From Enterobacteriaceae endosymbiont of Plateumaris rustica (GTDB lineage Bacteria > Pseudomonadota > Gammaproteobacteria > Enterobacterales > Enterobacteriaceae), in NCBI RefSeq assembly GCF_012562965.1, contig NZ_CP046228.1, positions 126,325 to 190,324 of the forward strand: 64,000 bases of DNA, written 5' to 3'. The notes under the pieces were generated by a model. That model was not told the DNA's origin, ran no database searches, and was given only the letters and a program-made list of their open reading frames with translations. The position numbers and the translations under genes were made by a program. Shown piece by piece: positions 52,227-62,163 of this stretch (position 1 is its first letter; each line of letters begins with the position of its first letter).

Positions 52227-52421
52227 TTTTTTACCATTTTTAATAAAATTTTAATTAAAAAAATTAATTTATATTAATAATAATAATAATTATTATTTTA
52301 AATATTTATTATTTATTATAATATAATATAAATAAATTATAAATAGTAATAGTGTTATTTGTCCAAAATATATTAATATTAAACAATATTATATTTTTTT
52401 CATATATTTACTGAGGAATAT

Positions 52422-53396
52422 ATGTATTATTGGGGTAAATTAATTGGTTTTTTAGTTAGTATAATATTTGGAAATAGTCTTTCCAGTATAATATTTGGTA
52501 TTGTAGTTGGATCCATAATAGATAAAGTTAATGAAATTTATAATGAAAGTCAATATTTTGATAATAAAGAATTAATAAAAAAAATATATGCAAAAATTAT
52601 TTTTGAAGTTATGGGACATATAAGTAAGTCTAAAGGTTTTATTACTAACAAAGATATTAAAGTTACTTTAGATTTAATGAAAAAAATGAATTTAAATAAA
52701 AAAGAAATTTTATTTGCACAAAATTCATTTAATAATGGCAAAAAAGATGATTATCCTTTAATTAATAAATTAAATAATTTATATAATATAATAATTGCTA
52801 GAGATGATTTAATAGAAAATTTTGTAAAAATTCAAATAAAAATAGCATTTATAAATAATTATTTACATAAAAAAACAAAAAAAATATTATTTATAATATT
52901 TAATGAATTAAATATATCTGAAGTACAAATAAAATATTTAATAAATGATATTTTTATAAATAGTTCAACAAAAAATTATTTTTTTAAAGATTTTTTTAAA
53001 TATTATAATAATTATAATAATAATTATTTTTATCAAAATTATTTTAATTATTATTATCATGAATATAATGATCCATTTAATTTTTATAATAAAAATAATG
53101 ATAATCAAAATGATAATTATAATGATAATCAAAATGATAATTATAATGATAATCAAAATGATAATTATAATGATTTTGATAAATCAAATATAGATAAAGC
53201 TTATACAATATTAGGGGTAAAAAAAAGTGATAGTTTTTTAAAAATTAAAAGATCTTATCGAAAACTTATGAGTAAATATCATCCTGATAAATTAGTTTCA
53301 AAAGGATATTCTAAAGAAGTATTAGAAAAAGCTAAAATAAAAACACAAAATATACAAGCAGCATATAATTTGATAAAAAATCAAAAATATCACTAA
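52422..53396 (+). CDS. djlA: Co-chaperone DjlA
   Basis: Membrane-anchored type III J-domain protein that stimulates DnaK. 324 residues, E. coli 271. N-terminal YWGKLIGFLVSIIFGN begins the single membrane helix (residues 1-30); a TerB-like helical domain with EVMGHISKSKGFITNKDI follows; the C-terminal J domain (about residues 258-324) has the HPD motif in YHPDKLVSKGYSKEV. The extra length is an Asn/Asp/Tyr-rich linker at about residues 183-255, part of which is a perfect tandem repeat. Confidence 0.93.
   Translation: MYYWGKLIGFLVSIIFGNSLSSIIFGIVVGSIIDKVNEIYNESQYFDNKELIKKIYAKIIFEVMGHISKSKGFITNKDIKVTLDLMKKMNLNKKEILFAQNSFNNGKKDDYPLINKLNNLYNIIIARDDLIENFVKIQIKIAFINNYLHKKTKKILFIIFNELNISEVQIKYLINDIFINSSTKNYFFKDFFKYYNNYNNNYFYQNYFNYYYHEYNDPFNFYNKNNDNQNDNYNDNQNDNYNDNQNDNYNDFDKSNIDKAYTILGVKKSDSFLKIKRSYRKLMSKYHPDKLVSKGYSKEVLEKAKIKTQNIQAAYNLIKNQKYH
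53100..53171 (+). repeat. Three-copy 24-base tandem repeat inside djlA
   Basis: Three identical 24-base units, each in frame and encoding DNQNDNYN (residues 227-250). Each unit is itself two related 12-base halves. It lies in the linker between the TerB-like and J domains, where length is likely free to change. A candidate slippage and variable-number site. Confidence 0.95.
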
Positions 53397-53413
53397 TAAT
53401 ATTTAATTATTAA

Positions 53414-53797
53414 TTAACCTTCAATTATAACAATTGCACAAACATATTTTTTTTCATCAGATAATGAAATGTGAATTTTTTTATATTTCATTTTATTTGC
53501 AATATTCAATGCTTGATGAAAAATTTTTAATTTTGGTTTACCAAATTTATTTTTATATAATTCAAATTGATTAAAAAATATTCCATTAGTAAATCCAGTA
53601 TTTAAAGCTTTTACAGCTGATTCTTTTATCGCAAAACGTTTAGCTAAAAAATAAATATTATTTTTATTATTATTAATATAATTATTAAATTCATTTATAG
53701 AAAGAATTTTATGTACAAAACGATTTTTAAATCTATAAAAAATTTTTTTAATTCTACTAATCTCTACAATATCAATTCCTATTCCAATAATTTTCAT
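53414..53797 (-). CDS. acpS: Holo-[acyl-carrier-protein] synthase
   Basis: Transfers phosphopantetheine from CoA to acyl carrier protein. 127 residues, E. coli 126. Metal-binding IGIGIDIVEISRI at residues 4-16 and AKRFAIKESAVKAL near residue 57 carry the catalytic acid residues; the end LSDEKKYVCAIVIIE is typical. recO and pdxJ, which stand between era and acpS in E. coli, are absent; era starts the next frame 44 bases away. Confidence 0.94.
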   Translation of the reverse strand: MKIIGIGIDIVEISRIKKIFYRFKNRFVHKILSINEFNNYINNNKNNIYFLAKRFAIKESAVKALNTGFTNGIFFNQFELYKNKFGKPKLKIFHQALNIANKMKYKKIHISLSDEKKYVCAIVIIEG

Positions 53798-53841
53798 ATT
53801 AAATTTTATTTTTTTAATTAATAAATTTTAAAAAAAGATTT

Positions 53842-54675
53842 TTATTTTAATTTAATCCATATTTTCAATATAATTTTTCTATTTAAAAATTTTTCTATAC
53901 TATTTTGAGATTTACTTATAATCAATTTTATAATTTTTGCATTTTTACCTATTAATATTTTTTTATGAATTATTTTATTAACATAAAGTAATATATTTAT
54001 ATTTTTTATAAAAATTTTTGAAGTCTTAATAAATGGTTCTACTTTAATTTTTATAATATATGGTAATTCATTATGGATATATTTCATAATATATTTTCTT
54101 ATTATTTCTGAAATAATTAATTCTTTGGATTGATTAGTAATATAATTTTTGGGAAAAAAATGTTTTTTTTTAGGTAAAATTTTAAATATAAAATGATGAA
54201 TATCATTAACATATAATTTTTTTTTTGCTGAAATCATAACTAAATTAGTAAAAAATATTTTTGTTTTAAGAAAATTAATATATGGTAATAATATTGTTTT
54301 ATTATAAATTTTATCTATTTTATTAATTATAATTATAGTAGAAATAGAGATATTATTAATTATTTTTATAATATTTTCTTCTATATTATTCCATTTATTT
54401 CTATCTAAAACTAATAAAATTACATCAATTTTTTTATTATCTAATAAATTAGAAATTATATTATTTTTATTTATAAATCCAGGAGAATCAATATATTCAA
54501 TTTGATAATTATCATAGTTATATATTCCATTAATATTAAAATAAGTAGTATTTATTTTATGAGATGTAATAGAAATATTTTTTCCTATTAATTTATTTAA
54601 TAAAGTAGATTTACCTGAATTAGTTCTACCTAATATTAAAACTCTACCAAAATAAAAAGATATTTTTTTATTCAA
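53842..54675 (-). CDS. era: GTPase Era
   Basis: Ras-like GTPase that checks 16S rRNA maturation and 30S assembly. 277 residues, E. coli 301. G1 loop GRTNSGKSTLLNKL near residue 15, G3 YIDSPGF, G4 IIINKIDKI, then a C-terminal KH domain with the family pattern KKILIGKNAKIIKLI. Sequence is strongly drifted but all nucleotide-binding motifs are intact. Lies 13 bases after rnc, as in the enteric rnc-era operon. Confidence 0.9.
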   Translation of the reverse strand: MNKKISFYFGRVLILGRTNSGKSTLLNKLIGKNISITSHKINTTYFNINGIYNYDNYQIEYIDSPGFINKNNIISNLLDNKKIDVILLVLDRNKWNNIEENIIKIINNISISTIIIINKIDKIYNKTILLPYINFLKTKIFFTNLVMISAKKKLYVNDIHHFIFKILPKKKHFFPKNYITNQSKELIISEIIRKYIMKYIHNELPYIIKIKVEPFIKTSKIFIKNINILLYVNKIIHKKILIGKNAKIIKLIISKSQNSIEKFLNRKIILKIWIKLK

Positions 54676-54688
54676 TTAAATATACCTA

Positions 54689-55366
54689 TCAAATTCCTAA
54701 TTTTATTAATGCTTGCTCTGCTGCTGATTGTTCTGCTTTACGACGACTAGAACCTATTCCTGTTATTATTTCTGATATACCATTAATTTTACATTGAATA
54801 GTAAATTTTTGGTTATGTACTTCACCATTTATTTGTAATATATAATAATATGGTAATGGTAAATGAGATCTTTGTAAATACTCTTGTAATTTTGTTTTAG
54901 GATCTTTTTGATTATTTCCTGGAATTATATCTTTTAATCTGAATTTATACCATTTTAATATAATTTTTTCTACAATTTTAATATTAGAATCTATACAAAT
55001 ACTACCAATTAATGCTTCCATAGTATCTGCTAAAATAGATTCTCTATTATAACCTCCATTTTTTAATTCTCCAGGACCTAATAATAAATATTCACCTAAT
55101 TTAAATTCTCTAGCAATATTAGCTAATGTATTACCTCTAACTAAAGTAGCTCTCATACGACTCATATTACCTTCATTTACATTAGGAAACTTATTGTATA
55201 ATTCTTTAGCAATAATATAACTAAGTATAGAATCTCCTAAAAATTCTAATCTTTCATTATGTTTACAGCTTGCACTTCGATGAGTTAAAGCTTGATATAA
55301 TAAATTTTGATGGTTAAAAATATAACCTAACTTTTGTTGTAATTGATTCATCATAATAAAATTCAC
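54689..55366 (-). CDS. rnc: Ribonuclease III
   Basis: Cuts double-stranded RNA, including the pre-rRNA stems. 225 residues, E. coli 226. Signature [18 protein letters not shown] near residue 38 and [15 protein letters not shown] near residue 110 supply the metal-binding acids; the double-stranded RNA-binding domain occupies about residues 155-225 and ends [20 protein letters not shown]. Between lepB and era in conserved order. Confidence 0.96.
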   Translation of the reverse strand: MNFIMMNQLQQKLGYIFNHQNLLYQALTHRSASCKHNERLEFLGDSILSYIIAKELYNKFPNVNEGNMSRMRATLVRGNTLANIAREFKLGEYLLLGPGELKNGGYNRESILADTMEALIGSICIDSNIKIVEKIILKWYKFRLKDIIPGNNQKDPKTKLQEYLQRSHLPLPYYYILQINGEVHNQKFTIQCKINGISEIITGIGSSRRKAEQSAAEQALIKLGI

Positions 55367-55405
55367 ATAATTATATTTTTAATTTTTATATTATAACTAA
55401 TAACA

Positions 55406-56365
55406 TTATTTAATTTCTTTTATTCTATAAAAACGTATTTTAGTTGGCCATTTATTTTCTTTTTTTTCTAAACTCATCCAAATGAAAATAGCTTTTCCTA
55501 GTAAATATTTTTTATCAACAAAACCCCAATAACGACTATCATAACTATTATCACGATTATCTCCCATAACAAAATAATTGTTATTAGGTATTATCCATGT
55601 ATAAATAGGTTGATTATTTTGACGATATATTTGTAAATAATTTTGATTTATTTCAGGTGAAAATAAAATTTGATGAGATAAATTATTTATATTTTCTGTA
55701 TATTCAAATAATTTTAAACCACCATATATATATTTGCTAAAATTATTAAATATAAAAATATTATTTAAATATTTACGAAATTCTTTAAAAATTTGAATAT
55801 AATTACTTTTTTTAAGATTATTATATTGAATAATAACATTATTTTTTATATAAACATTATTTTTATTTACAGGATATAAAATAATTTGTTTATTTTTTAT
55901 ATTATATGTAATTTTATCTCCTGGTAAACCTATTACTCTTTTAATATAATTTATTTTAGGATTTTTAGGATATTTAAAAACAATAACATCCCCTCTTTCA
56001 GGATTATTATTATTTATAATATAATTATTATTAAATGGATTTTTTATTCCATAAATAAATTTATTTACTAAAACTAAATCTCCTATAAGTAAAGTTGGCA
56101 TCATTGATTCTGATGGAATATAAAATGGTTCATATAAAAAAGAACGAATTAAAAAAACTAATAATATCATAGGAAAAAAAGATCCTATTTCTTTTTTCCA
56201 AGACTTTTTATTTTTTTCTAAATTATAAAAATACATATTTTTATAATATTTATTTTTATAAAAATAATATAATAATTTTATTTTATAATAAAACCATATA
56301 AACCCTGATAATAACATACTAATAATTAGTATTAATTGAAATATATTATTTTTCATATTGTCCAT
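55406..56365 (-). CDS. lepB: Signal peptidase I
   Basis: Removes signal peptides from exported proteins at the periplasmic face. 319 residues, E. coli 324. Two N-terminal membrane helices (about residues 7-34 and 60-78), the catalytic serine in IPSESMMPTLLIGD near residue 92, the catalytic lysine in YIKRVIGLPGDKI near residue 140, and VMGDNRDNSYDSRYWG near residue 268. Likely substrates here include PotD and SurA. Confidence 0.95.
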   Translation of the reverse strand: MDNMKNNIFQLILIISMLLSGFIWFYYKIKLLYYFYKNKYYKNMYFYNLEKNKKSWKKEIGSFFPMILLVFLIRSFLYEPFYIPSESMMPTLLIGDLVLVNKFIYGIKNPFNNNYIINNNNPERGDVIVFKYPKNPKINYIKRVIGLPGDKITYNIKNKQIILYPVNKNNVYIKNNVIIQYNNLKKSNYIQIFKEFRKYLNNIFIFNNFSKYIYGGLKLFEYTENINNLSHQILFSPEINQNYLQIYRQNNQPIYTWIIPNNNYFVMGDNRDNSYDSRYWGFVDKKYLLGKAIFIWMSLEKKENKWPTKIRFYRIKEIK

Positions 56366-56384
56366 ACTTAAAATTGTAAATAAT

Positions 56385-58175
56385 TTATTTTTTTATTTTT
56401 AATATAGCTAAAAATACAGTAGTAGGTAATAATACATTACCGATAACTTTCATTTTTTTCTTTCCTTTTTTTTGTTTTTGAATTAATTTTTTTTTACGAC
56501 TTATATCTCCTCCATAACATTTTGCTATGACATTTTTTCTAAGTTGCTTAATAATAGAACTAGCAATAATATTTTTTCCTATAGATGCTTGTATTTTAAT
56601 ATCAAATTGTTGTCGTGGAATTAATTTTTTTATTTTTTCTACTAATAAATTACAATAATAATAAATTTTACTTTTATAAGTAATAGTAGTTAATGCATCA
56701 ACACGTTTTTGATTAATTAATATATTAACACATACTAAATCAGATTTTTTAAATTTAATAAAATGATAGTTTAATGATGCATAACCACTAGATACTGATT
56801 TTAAACGATCAAAAAAACTAATTATAACTTCTAACATAGGTATTTCATATACTAATAATACTTGATTAGTATGATAAATCATATCAATTTGTATTCCATT
56901 TTTTTCTGCACATAATTTCATTATATTACCAATATATTTTATAGGAGATAAAATACTACATTTAGCTACTGGTTCTCTTAATTCCTTAATTTTATTAACA
57001 TCTGGAAATTTAGATGGATTATCTGCATAAATAATTTTATTATCTATTGTTATTATTTGATATTTTACTGTAGGTATAGTCATAATAATATGAATATTAT
57101 ATTCACGTTCTAATCTTTGTTGTATAATTTCCATATGTAATAATCCTAAAAAACCACATCTATAACCATAACCTAATATATTAGAATTTTCTGGTTCAAA
57201 AAATAATGATGCATCATTTAAACTTAATTTTTTTAAAGCAGTATCAAATATATTATAATCACTAGAAGAAATTGGAAATAAACCAGCATAAACTCGAGGT
57301 TTAATTTTTTTAAACCCAGATAATATTGTATGAGATGGATTAGAACATAATGTTATAGTACTTCCTATTGGAAGTTCATTTATATTTTTTACCCCAAAAA
57401 TAATCCAACCAACCTCTCCACAATTTAATTCTTTTAACTCTACTTGCTTAGGAGTAAAAATACCTAATCGTTCCACAAAATATTTTTTTTGTGTATTCAT
57501 AATTATTATTTTATTTCCTTTACGAATTTTTCCATTTTTAATTCGAATTAATGACACTACTCCTAAGTAATTATTAAACCAAGAATCTATAATTAATGCC
57601 TGTAAAGGAAAAGAAGATTTTCCTGATGGAAATGGAATTTGATTTACTAATTCTTCTAGAATTTCTAAAATACCAAAACCTGTTTTAGCAGAACATTGTA
57701 AATAAAATTTTGATTTAATTCCTATAATTTCTTCTATTTCTTTTTGAACTTTATGAACATTAGCATTAAATAAATCAATTTTATTAATAATAGGTACAAC
57801 TTTTAATCCCATTTTTATAGCAATATTACAATTAGATAAAGTTTGTGCTTCAATTCCTTGAACTGCATCTATTAATAACAGAGCACCTTCACATGCAGAT
57901 AAAGATCTAGATACTTCATAAGAAAAATCAACATGTCCTGGAGTATCAATAAAATTTAATTTATATATATTTTTATTTTTTGATTGATAATTTAAAGTTA
58001 CACTTTGAGCTTTTATTGTAATTCCTCTTTCTTTTTCTAATTCCATAGTATCTAATACTTGTGATTTCATTTCTCTATTAGATAAACCACCACATACTTC
58101 TATTAAACGATCTGCAAATGTTGATTTACCATGATCAATATGAGCAATAATGGAAAAATTTCGAATATTTTTCAT
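56385..58175 (-). CDS. lepA: Elongation factor 4 (LepA)
   Basis: Ribosome-associated GTPase linked to translation initiation and back-translocation. 596 residues, E. coli 599. G1 [16 protein letters not shown]2 [10 protein letters not shown]3 [16 protein letters not shown] and G4 INKIDLFNA at the N-terminus; the LepA-specific C-terminal domain ends with [20 protein letters not shown] and [11 protein letters not shown]. Twenty bases before lepB, the usual lepA-lepB operon. Confidence 0.97.
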   Translation of the reverse strand: MKNIRNFSIIAHIDHGKSTFADRLIEVCGGLSNREMKSQVLDTMELEKERGITIKAQSVTLNYQSKNKNIYKLNFIDTPGHVDFSYEVSRSLSACEGALLLIDAVQGIEAQTLSNCNIAIKMGLKVVPIINKIDLFNANVHKVQKEIEEIIGIKSKFYLQCSAKTGFGILEILEELVNQIPFPSGKSSFPLQALIIDSWFNNYLGVVSLIRIKNGKIRKGNKIIIMNTQKKYFVERLGIFTPKQVELKELNCGEVGWIIFGVKNINELPIGSTITLCSNPSHTILSGFKKIKPRVYAGLFPISSSDYNIFDTALKKLSLNDASLFFEPENSNILGYGYRCGFLGLLHMEIIQQRLEREYNIHIIMTIPTVKYQIITIDNKIIYADNPSKFPDVNKIKELREPVAKCSILSPIKYIGNIMKLCAEKNGIQIDMIYHTNQVLLVYEIPMLEVIISFFDRLKSVSSGYASLNYHFIKFKKSDLVCVNILINQKRVDALTTITYKSKIYYYCNLLVEKIKKLIPRQQFDIKIQASIGKNIIASSIIKQLRKNVIAKCYGGDISRKKKLIQKQKKGKKKMKVIGNVLLPTTVFLAILKIKK

Positions 58176-58226
58176 AAAATATTTTATATTTATATTATTA
58201 ATAATTAAATAATAATTTATAAATAA

Positions 58227-60266
58227 TTATTTAATTATTTTAATACCCTTATGTATAAGTAAAATATTACTATCTAATTTTCTTTTTCTAAATTTTTCAA
58301 ATAAAATAAAAGGATCTTCAATATTAATTTTTGATAAAAAATTATTTAAAAAATTTTTTCCTATAGTTTTATTAAATAAATTATTTTCTTTAAAATATAA
58401 AAAAGAATCTGCAGCTAATTGTTCTGACCATAAATAACTATAATAACCAGCTGCATATTCTCCTGAAAATATATGATTAAAGATATTTATATATTTATTC
58501 CAAGATGGAATTTTTGTGATTGAAATTAAACTGGATCTAATTTCATACATTAATTTTAATATTTGATTACTATTTTTTTCTGGATTAAATTCATCATGTA
58601 TTCTTATATCAAATAAACTTAATTCAATTTGACGCATTATAGATAATGCAGAATTATATTGTTTAGATTTAACTAAATTATTTATAATATTTTCTGGCAT
58701 ATTTTCATTAGTTTGATAATGATTAGAAATTAAAGAAATAACTTCTGGTTCCCAACACCAAGACTCCATAAATTGACTAGGAAATTCTATTATATCAAAA
58801 TAAACTCCATTAATTCCAGAAATATTAGGAATGTTTATTTTTGTTATAATATGATGTAATGCATGACCAAATTCATGAAATAATGTTATAACATCATTAT
58901 GTGTTAATAAAGAAATATTATTAATTGGAGTAGTAAAATTACAATTAATATAAGCTATTGGATATTGTAATATATTATTAGATTTCATCAATCTAGATTG
59001 ACAAATATCCATCCAAGCTCCATTTCTTTTATTTTTACGAAAATATAAATCAAAATATATACTTCCATATAATTCATTTTTTTTATTAAAAACATCAAAA
59101 AATAATACACTATTATCCCAAACATTTACTTTTCTTTTTTTAAAAATTAAACTAAAAATTTTATTTGTAATTTTAAACATTCCATTTATCACGTAAGATA
59201 ATGGAAAATAAGAACGTATAATATTATCATCTATACCATATAAATAATATTTATATTTTTCTACATAAAACATTGTATCCCACGATTTAATTTTAATTAA
59301 ATTATATTTATTTTTAATAAATTGTTTTAAATCAGATACTTCTTTTTTAGCTTGATGATAAGAAAATTTAACTAAATTTTTAAGAAAGAATAAAATTTTA
59401 TGTAAATTTTTAGCTGATTTATTTACGAGAGATTTTTCTGTATAAGAATTATATTTTAATAAATTTGCTAATTTATAGCGTAATTTCAATTCTTTAATAA
59501 TAACAGGAAAATTATTATAATTATTTACTTTATCTGAAGCTCTAGTATTATAAATATAATATAATGATTTACGAAGTGTTTTATTTTCACAAAATTTCAT
59601 TATTGCAAGATAAATTGGCATATTTAAATATATTAGATATCCTTTTTTATTTTTCTTTTTAGCATTATCTTTCATTAAACTAATAATATTATTAGGAATT
59701 CCTTTTAATTCTATTTTAGAAAAAATATTTAATTTCCAAGATCTCATACTATCAAATATATTATTATCAAAAATAATACTTAAACAAGATAAATTTTCTA
59801 CAATTTTTGCATATTCTTTTTTAGAATGATTAGATAGTAAAATACCTGATAATTTATAATCAAGTAATTTATTTTTAATAAATTTTTTTTTTATATGGTT
59901 TAATAAATTAAATTTATTTTTTTTTATAAATATATAAGCATTATATAATTTTTCATTTTGTATAATCCATAAATTATATTCAGTAATTATTTGAATAATA
60001 ATATTATATATTTTTCGTAATTTATTAGTATTAACTACATAATTTAAATGATTTATTAATGAAAAAATACGATTAAAATTTTCATCTATTTCTAATAATG
60101 GTTGACAAAAATTTTCCCAATTATAATTATTTTTATAATTTATTAATAATTTATTTATTAATAATTTATTATTATTAATGATAAATTGAATTGCAGGAAT
60201 AATGAATTTATATTTAATTTCATTAAATGGAGGTAAAATAAAATTTTTTAAAAGAGGATTATTCAT
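58227..60266 (-). CDS. prlC: Oligopeptidase A
   Basis: Zinc metallopeptidase of family M3 that degrades small peptides, including released signal peptides. 679 residues, E. coli 680. Zinc site HEFGHALHH near residue 462 with the third ligand in FDIIEFPSQFMESW; N-terminal NPLLKNFILPPFNEIK and WENFCQPLLEIDE match E. coli PrlC. Not next to rlmB or lepA in E. coli, so this is a rearrangement boundary. Confidence 0.94.
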   Translation of the reverse strand: MNNPLLKNFILPPFNEIKYKFIIPAIQFIINNNKLLINKLLINYKNNYNWENFCQPLLEIDENFNRIFSLINHLNYVVNTNKLRKIYNIIIQIITEYNLWIIQNEKLYNAYIFIKKNKFNLLNHIKKKFIKNKLLDYKLSGILLSNHSKKEYAKIVENLSCLSIIFDNNIFDSMRSWKLNIFSKIELKGIPNNIISLMKDNAKKKNKKGYLIYLNMPIYLAIMKFCENKTLRKSLYYIYNTRASDKVNNYNNFPVIIKELKLRYKLANLLKYNSYTEKSLVNKSAKNLHKILFFLKNLVKFSYHQAKKEVSDLKQFIKNKYNLIKIKSWDTMFYVEKYKYYLYGIDDNIIRSYFPLSYVINGMFKITNKIFSLIFKKRKVNVWDNSVLFFDVFNKKNELYGSIYFDLYFRKNKRNGAWMDICQSRLMKSNNILQYPIAYINCNFTTPINNISLLTHNDVITLFHEFGHALHHIITKINIPNISGINGVYFDIIEFPSQFMESWCWEPEVISLISNHYQTNENMPENIINNLVKSKQYNSALSIMRQIELSLFDIRIHDEFNPEKNSNQILKLMYEIRSSLISITKIPSWNKYINIFNHIFSGEYAAGYYSYLWSEQLAADSFLYFKENNLFNKTIGKNFLNNFLSKINIEDPFILFEKFRKRKLDSNILLIHKGIKIIK

Positions 60267-60342
60267 AATAAGATCTCAATTTATTTTACTAAATAGTAAA
60301 TTTATTTTTAAATAATATAAATAATATTTTATATCATATATA

Positions 60343-61089
60343 CTATTTTAAAAATAAATTTTGTCTTATTATTTCAAATAGAAAAATACCAGTAGATACA
60401 GAAACATTTAAAGAATTAATATTATTAAATAATGGTATACTTAATAATATATCACAATTATTTTTTATAATAGGTCTTATTCCTTTATTTTCTGATCCCA
60501 TAATTAAACATATAGGTAAATATATTTTTTTATCATAAATAATATTTTTACTTTTATTATCTGTTCCTATTATAGTTATATTATTATTTTTTAACAAATT
60601 AATTATTTGAATTAAGCTATTAACAAATATAATTGGTAACATCTCTGATGTTCCACAAGATATTTTTCTCACTGTTGAATTTAATTTTGATGAATGATGT
60701 TTAGATAATATAATAATATTAATTTTAGCCGCTACAGCAGTTCTTATACATGCTCCAAAATTTTGTGGATCTGTAATTCTATCTAACATTAAAATAAATG
60801 GTTTTTTAAATTTTTTAATTATTTTTAATATATCATTTTTATGATATTTAGATTTTTTTAAAAAAATTATACCTAATATTCCTTGATGTACATGATTATT
60901 AGTTTTTTTATTTAACCATTGTTTTTTTACCATATAATATGGAATATTATATTTATTTATATAAATAAATATTTCTTTAATTTTATTAGTAATTTTTTTA
61001 TTATTTAATATATAAATTTTTTTAAATAAGCTAGGATTATTTTTTAATAAATTTATTACAGGATAAATTCCAAAAATAATATCTTCCAT
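60343..61089 (-). CDS. rlmB: 23S rRNA (guanosine-2251-2'-O)-methyltransferase RlmB
   Basis: SPOUT-family methyltransferase of the ribosomal P loop. 248 residues, E. coli 243. Starts IIFGIYPVINLLKNNP; VHQGILGII near residue 68; SPOUT knot motifs LMLDRITDPQNFGACIRTA near residue 100, CLIMGSENKGIRP near residue 202 and LNVSVSTGIFLFEIIRQ at the end. In E. coli it lies downstream of hflC with purA, nsrR and rnr between; those are gone. Confidence 0.95.
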   Translation of the reverse strand: MEDIIFGIYPVINLLKNNPSLFKKIYILNNKKITNKIKEIFIYINKYNIPYYMVKKQWLNKKTNNHVHQGILGIIFLKKSKYHKNDILKIIKKFKKPFILMLDRITDPQNFGACIRTAVAAKINIIILSKHHSSKLNSTVRKISCGTSEMLPIIFVNSLIQIINLLKNNNITIIGTDNKSKNIIYDKKIYLPICLIMGSENKGIRPIIKNNCDILLSIPLFNNINSLNVSVSTGIFLFEIIRQNLFLK

Positions 61090-61125
61090 ATTATATAATT
61101 ATTTTAATATTTAATCTTTATTTTA

Positions 61126-61311
61126 TCATTTATAAAATGAAAAAAAAAGATTTTTTACAAAAAATGTTTTTAAATTAAATTTAAAATAATCTTCTTTATT
61201 AATTAAAATTATATGTTTTGTATTATTTACTATTTGATAATAAAAAATATAATTAATATTTTTACTAAATAAATTTATAATTTTATATTTTTTTATCTTT
61301 TTATTAAATTT
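61126..61311 (-). pseudogene. Out-of-frame remnant of the HflC C-terminus
   Basis: Just past the hflC stop an open stretch of 61 codons with no ATG runs to a TGA. It contains KIINLFSKNINYIF and HIILINKEDYFKF, which resemble the ends of HflC proteins (E. coli KLFADAFSKDPDFYAF and VMVMSPDSDFFRY). The FSK element falls about 69 codons after the end of the SPFH region, close to the spacing in E. coli. Reaching it from hflC needs both suppression of the stop at 61329-61331 and a frame change. At this AT content so long an open stretch is unlikely by chance. A decayed gene tail is the best reading; chance low-complexity similarity remains possible. Confidence 0.5.
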
Positions 61312-61328
61312 TTAATAGAATTATATTT

Positions 61329-62075
61329 TTATAAACAAGATTTATGTTTAAATTTATTCGATATTTTAATATTTTTATTATTTATTTTATTTTTGATTTC
61401 TTTCACAATTTTTTTTGTTTTATTTTTTTCATTATAAATTATAAATTTTAATTCATAACTAATACGATTAATTATACTTTTTAACATATTTTTAGATAAA
61501 ATAATTTTTTTAATTCTAACATCAATAATATCTATCCCTAAATTTAATAAATTTTTAATAAAAATTTTATTATTATCATTTTGAAAAAATAATTTAGATA
61601 CAAAATTTTCTTTAAAATTATTATTTTCACAATTTGATAAATTCTTAACTGAAAAATCATGATTATTATTCAAAACTTTTTTAATATTTAATTTATCAAG
61701 TTTTAATTGTAATTTATCACTAAAATATTTCTTAATATAAATTTCAGTTTGAATTAAATTACCATTAGTTTTTAAAAAATATTGTTTATAATCAACAATT
61801 TTCCACATTACATAAGATTTAATTACTAGATCTATTTTATTTTTCAAAATAAATTTTTGAATTTGAAAATTAGTATTGAATAATCCAGAATTTAAAATTT
61901 TAATTTGATTTAAAAATGGTACTTGAAAATATAACCCTGGTTTATATATTTTAATAATATTATGATTTTTATCATTATTAAAATAAACACCAATATAACC
62001 TTCATTAATAATGAATATAGATAAATATAAAAAATTTAATATTATTATTAGTAAATAAATTAAATATTTACACAT
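61329..62075 (-). CDS. hflC: HflC, shortened (FtsH protease regulator)
   Basis: SPFH/prohibitin protein that with HflK cages and modulates the FtsH protease. 248 residues, against 334 in E. coli. Membrane helix at residues 4-23, then SPFH blocks NEGYIGVYFNN, YKPGLYFQVPFL, DLVIKSYVMWKI and GIDIIDVRIKKIILS. It ends in a lysine-rich run soon after the SPFH domain, so the long coiled-coil and C-terminal cap are missing, although a frame-shifted tail remnant lies just downstream. Whether the product works is doubtful. Confidence 0.8.
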   Translation of the reverse strand: MCKYLIYLLIIILNFLYLSIFIINEGYIGVYFNNDKNHNIIKIYKPGLYFQVPFLNQIKILNSGLFNTNFQIQKFILKNKIDLVIKSYVMWKIVDYKQYFLKTNGNLIQTEIYIKKYFSDKLQLKLDKLNIKKVLNNNHDFSVKNLSNCENNNFKENFVSKLFFQNDNNKIFIKNLLNLGIDIIDVRIKKIILSKNMLKSIINRISYELKFIIYNEKNKTKKIVKEIKNKINNKNIKISNKFKHKSCL

Positions 62076-62163
62076 TTTTTAAAATTCTTTTAATTAAATT
62101 TAATTATAAATTATATTTTAAATAAATAATTATTATTATTATAATAAAGATTATTTTTTATTA

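Noticed and set aside
52965..53156. Open frame opposite djlA coding almost only isoleucine
   Set aside because: Complement of the AAT/GAT-rich linker; not a plausible protein.
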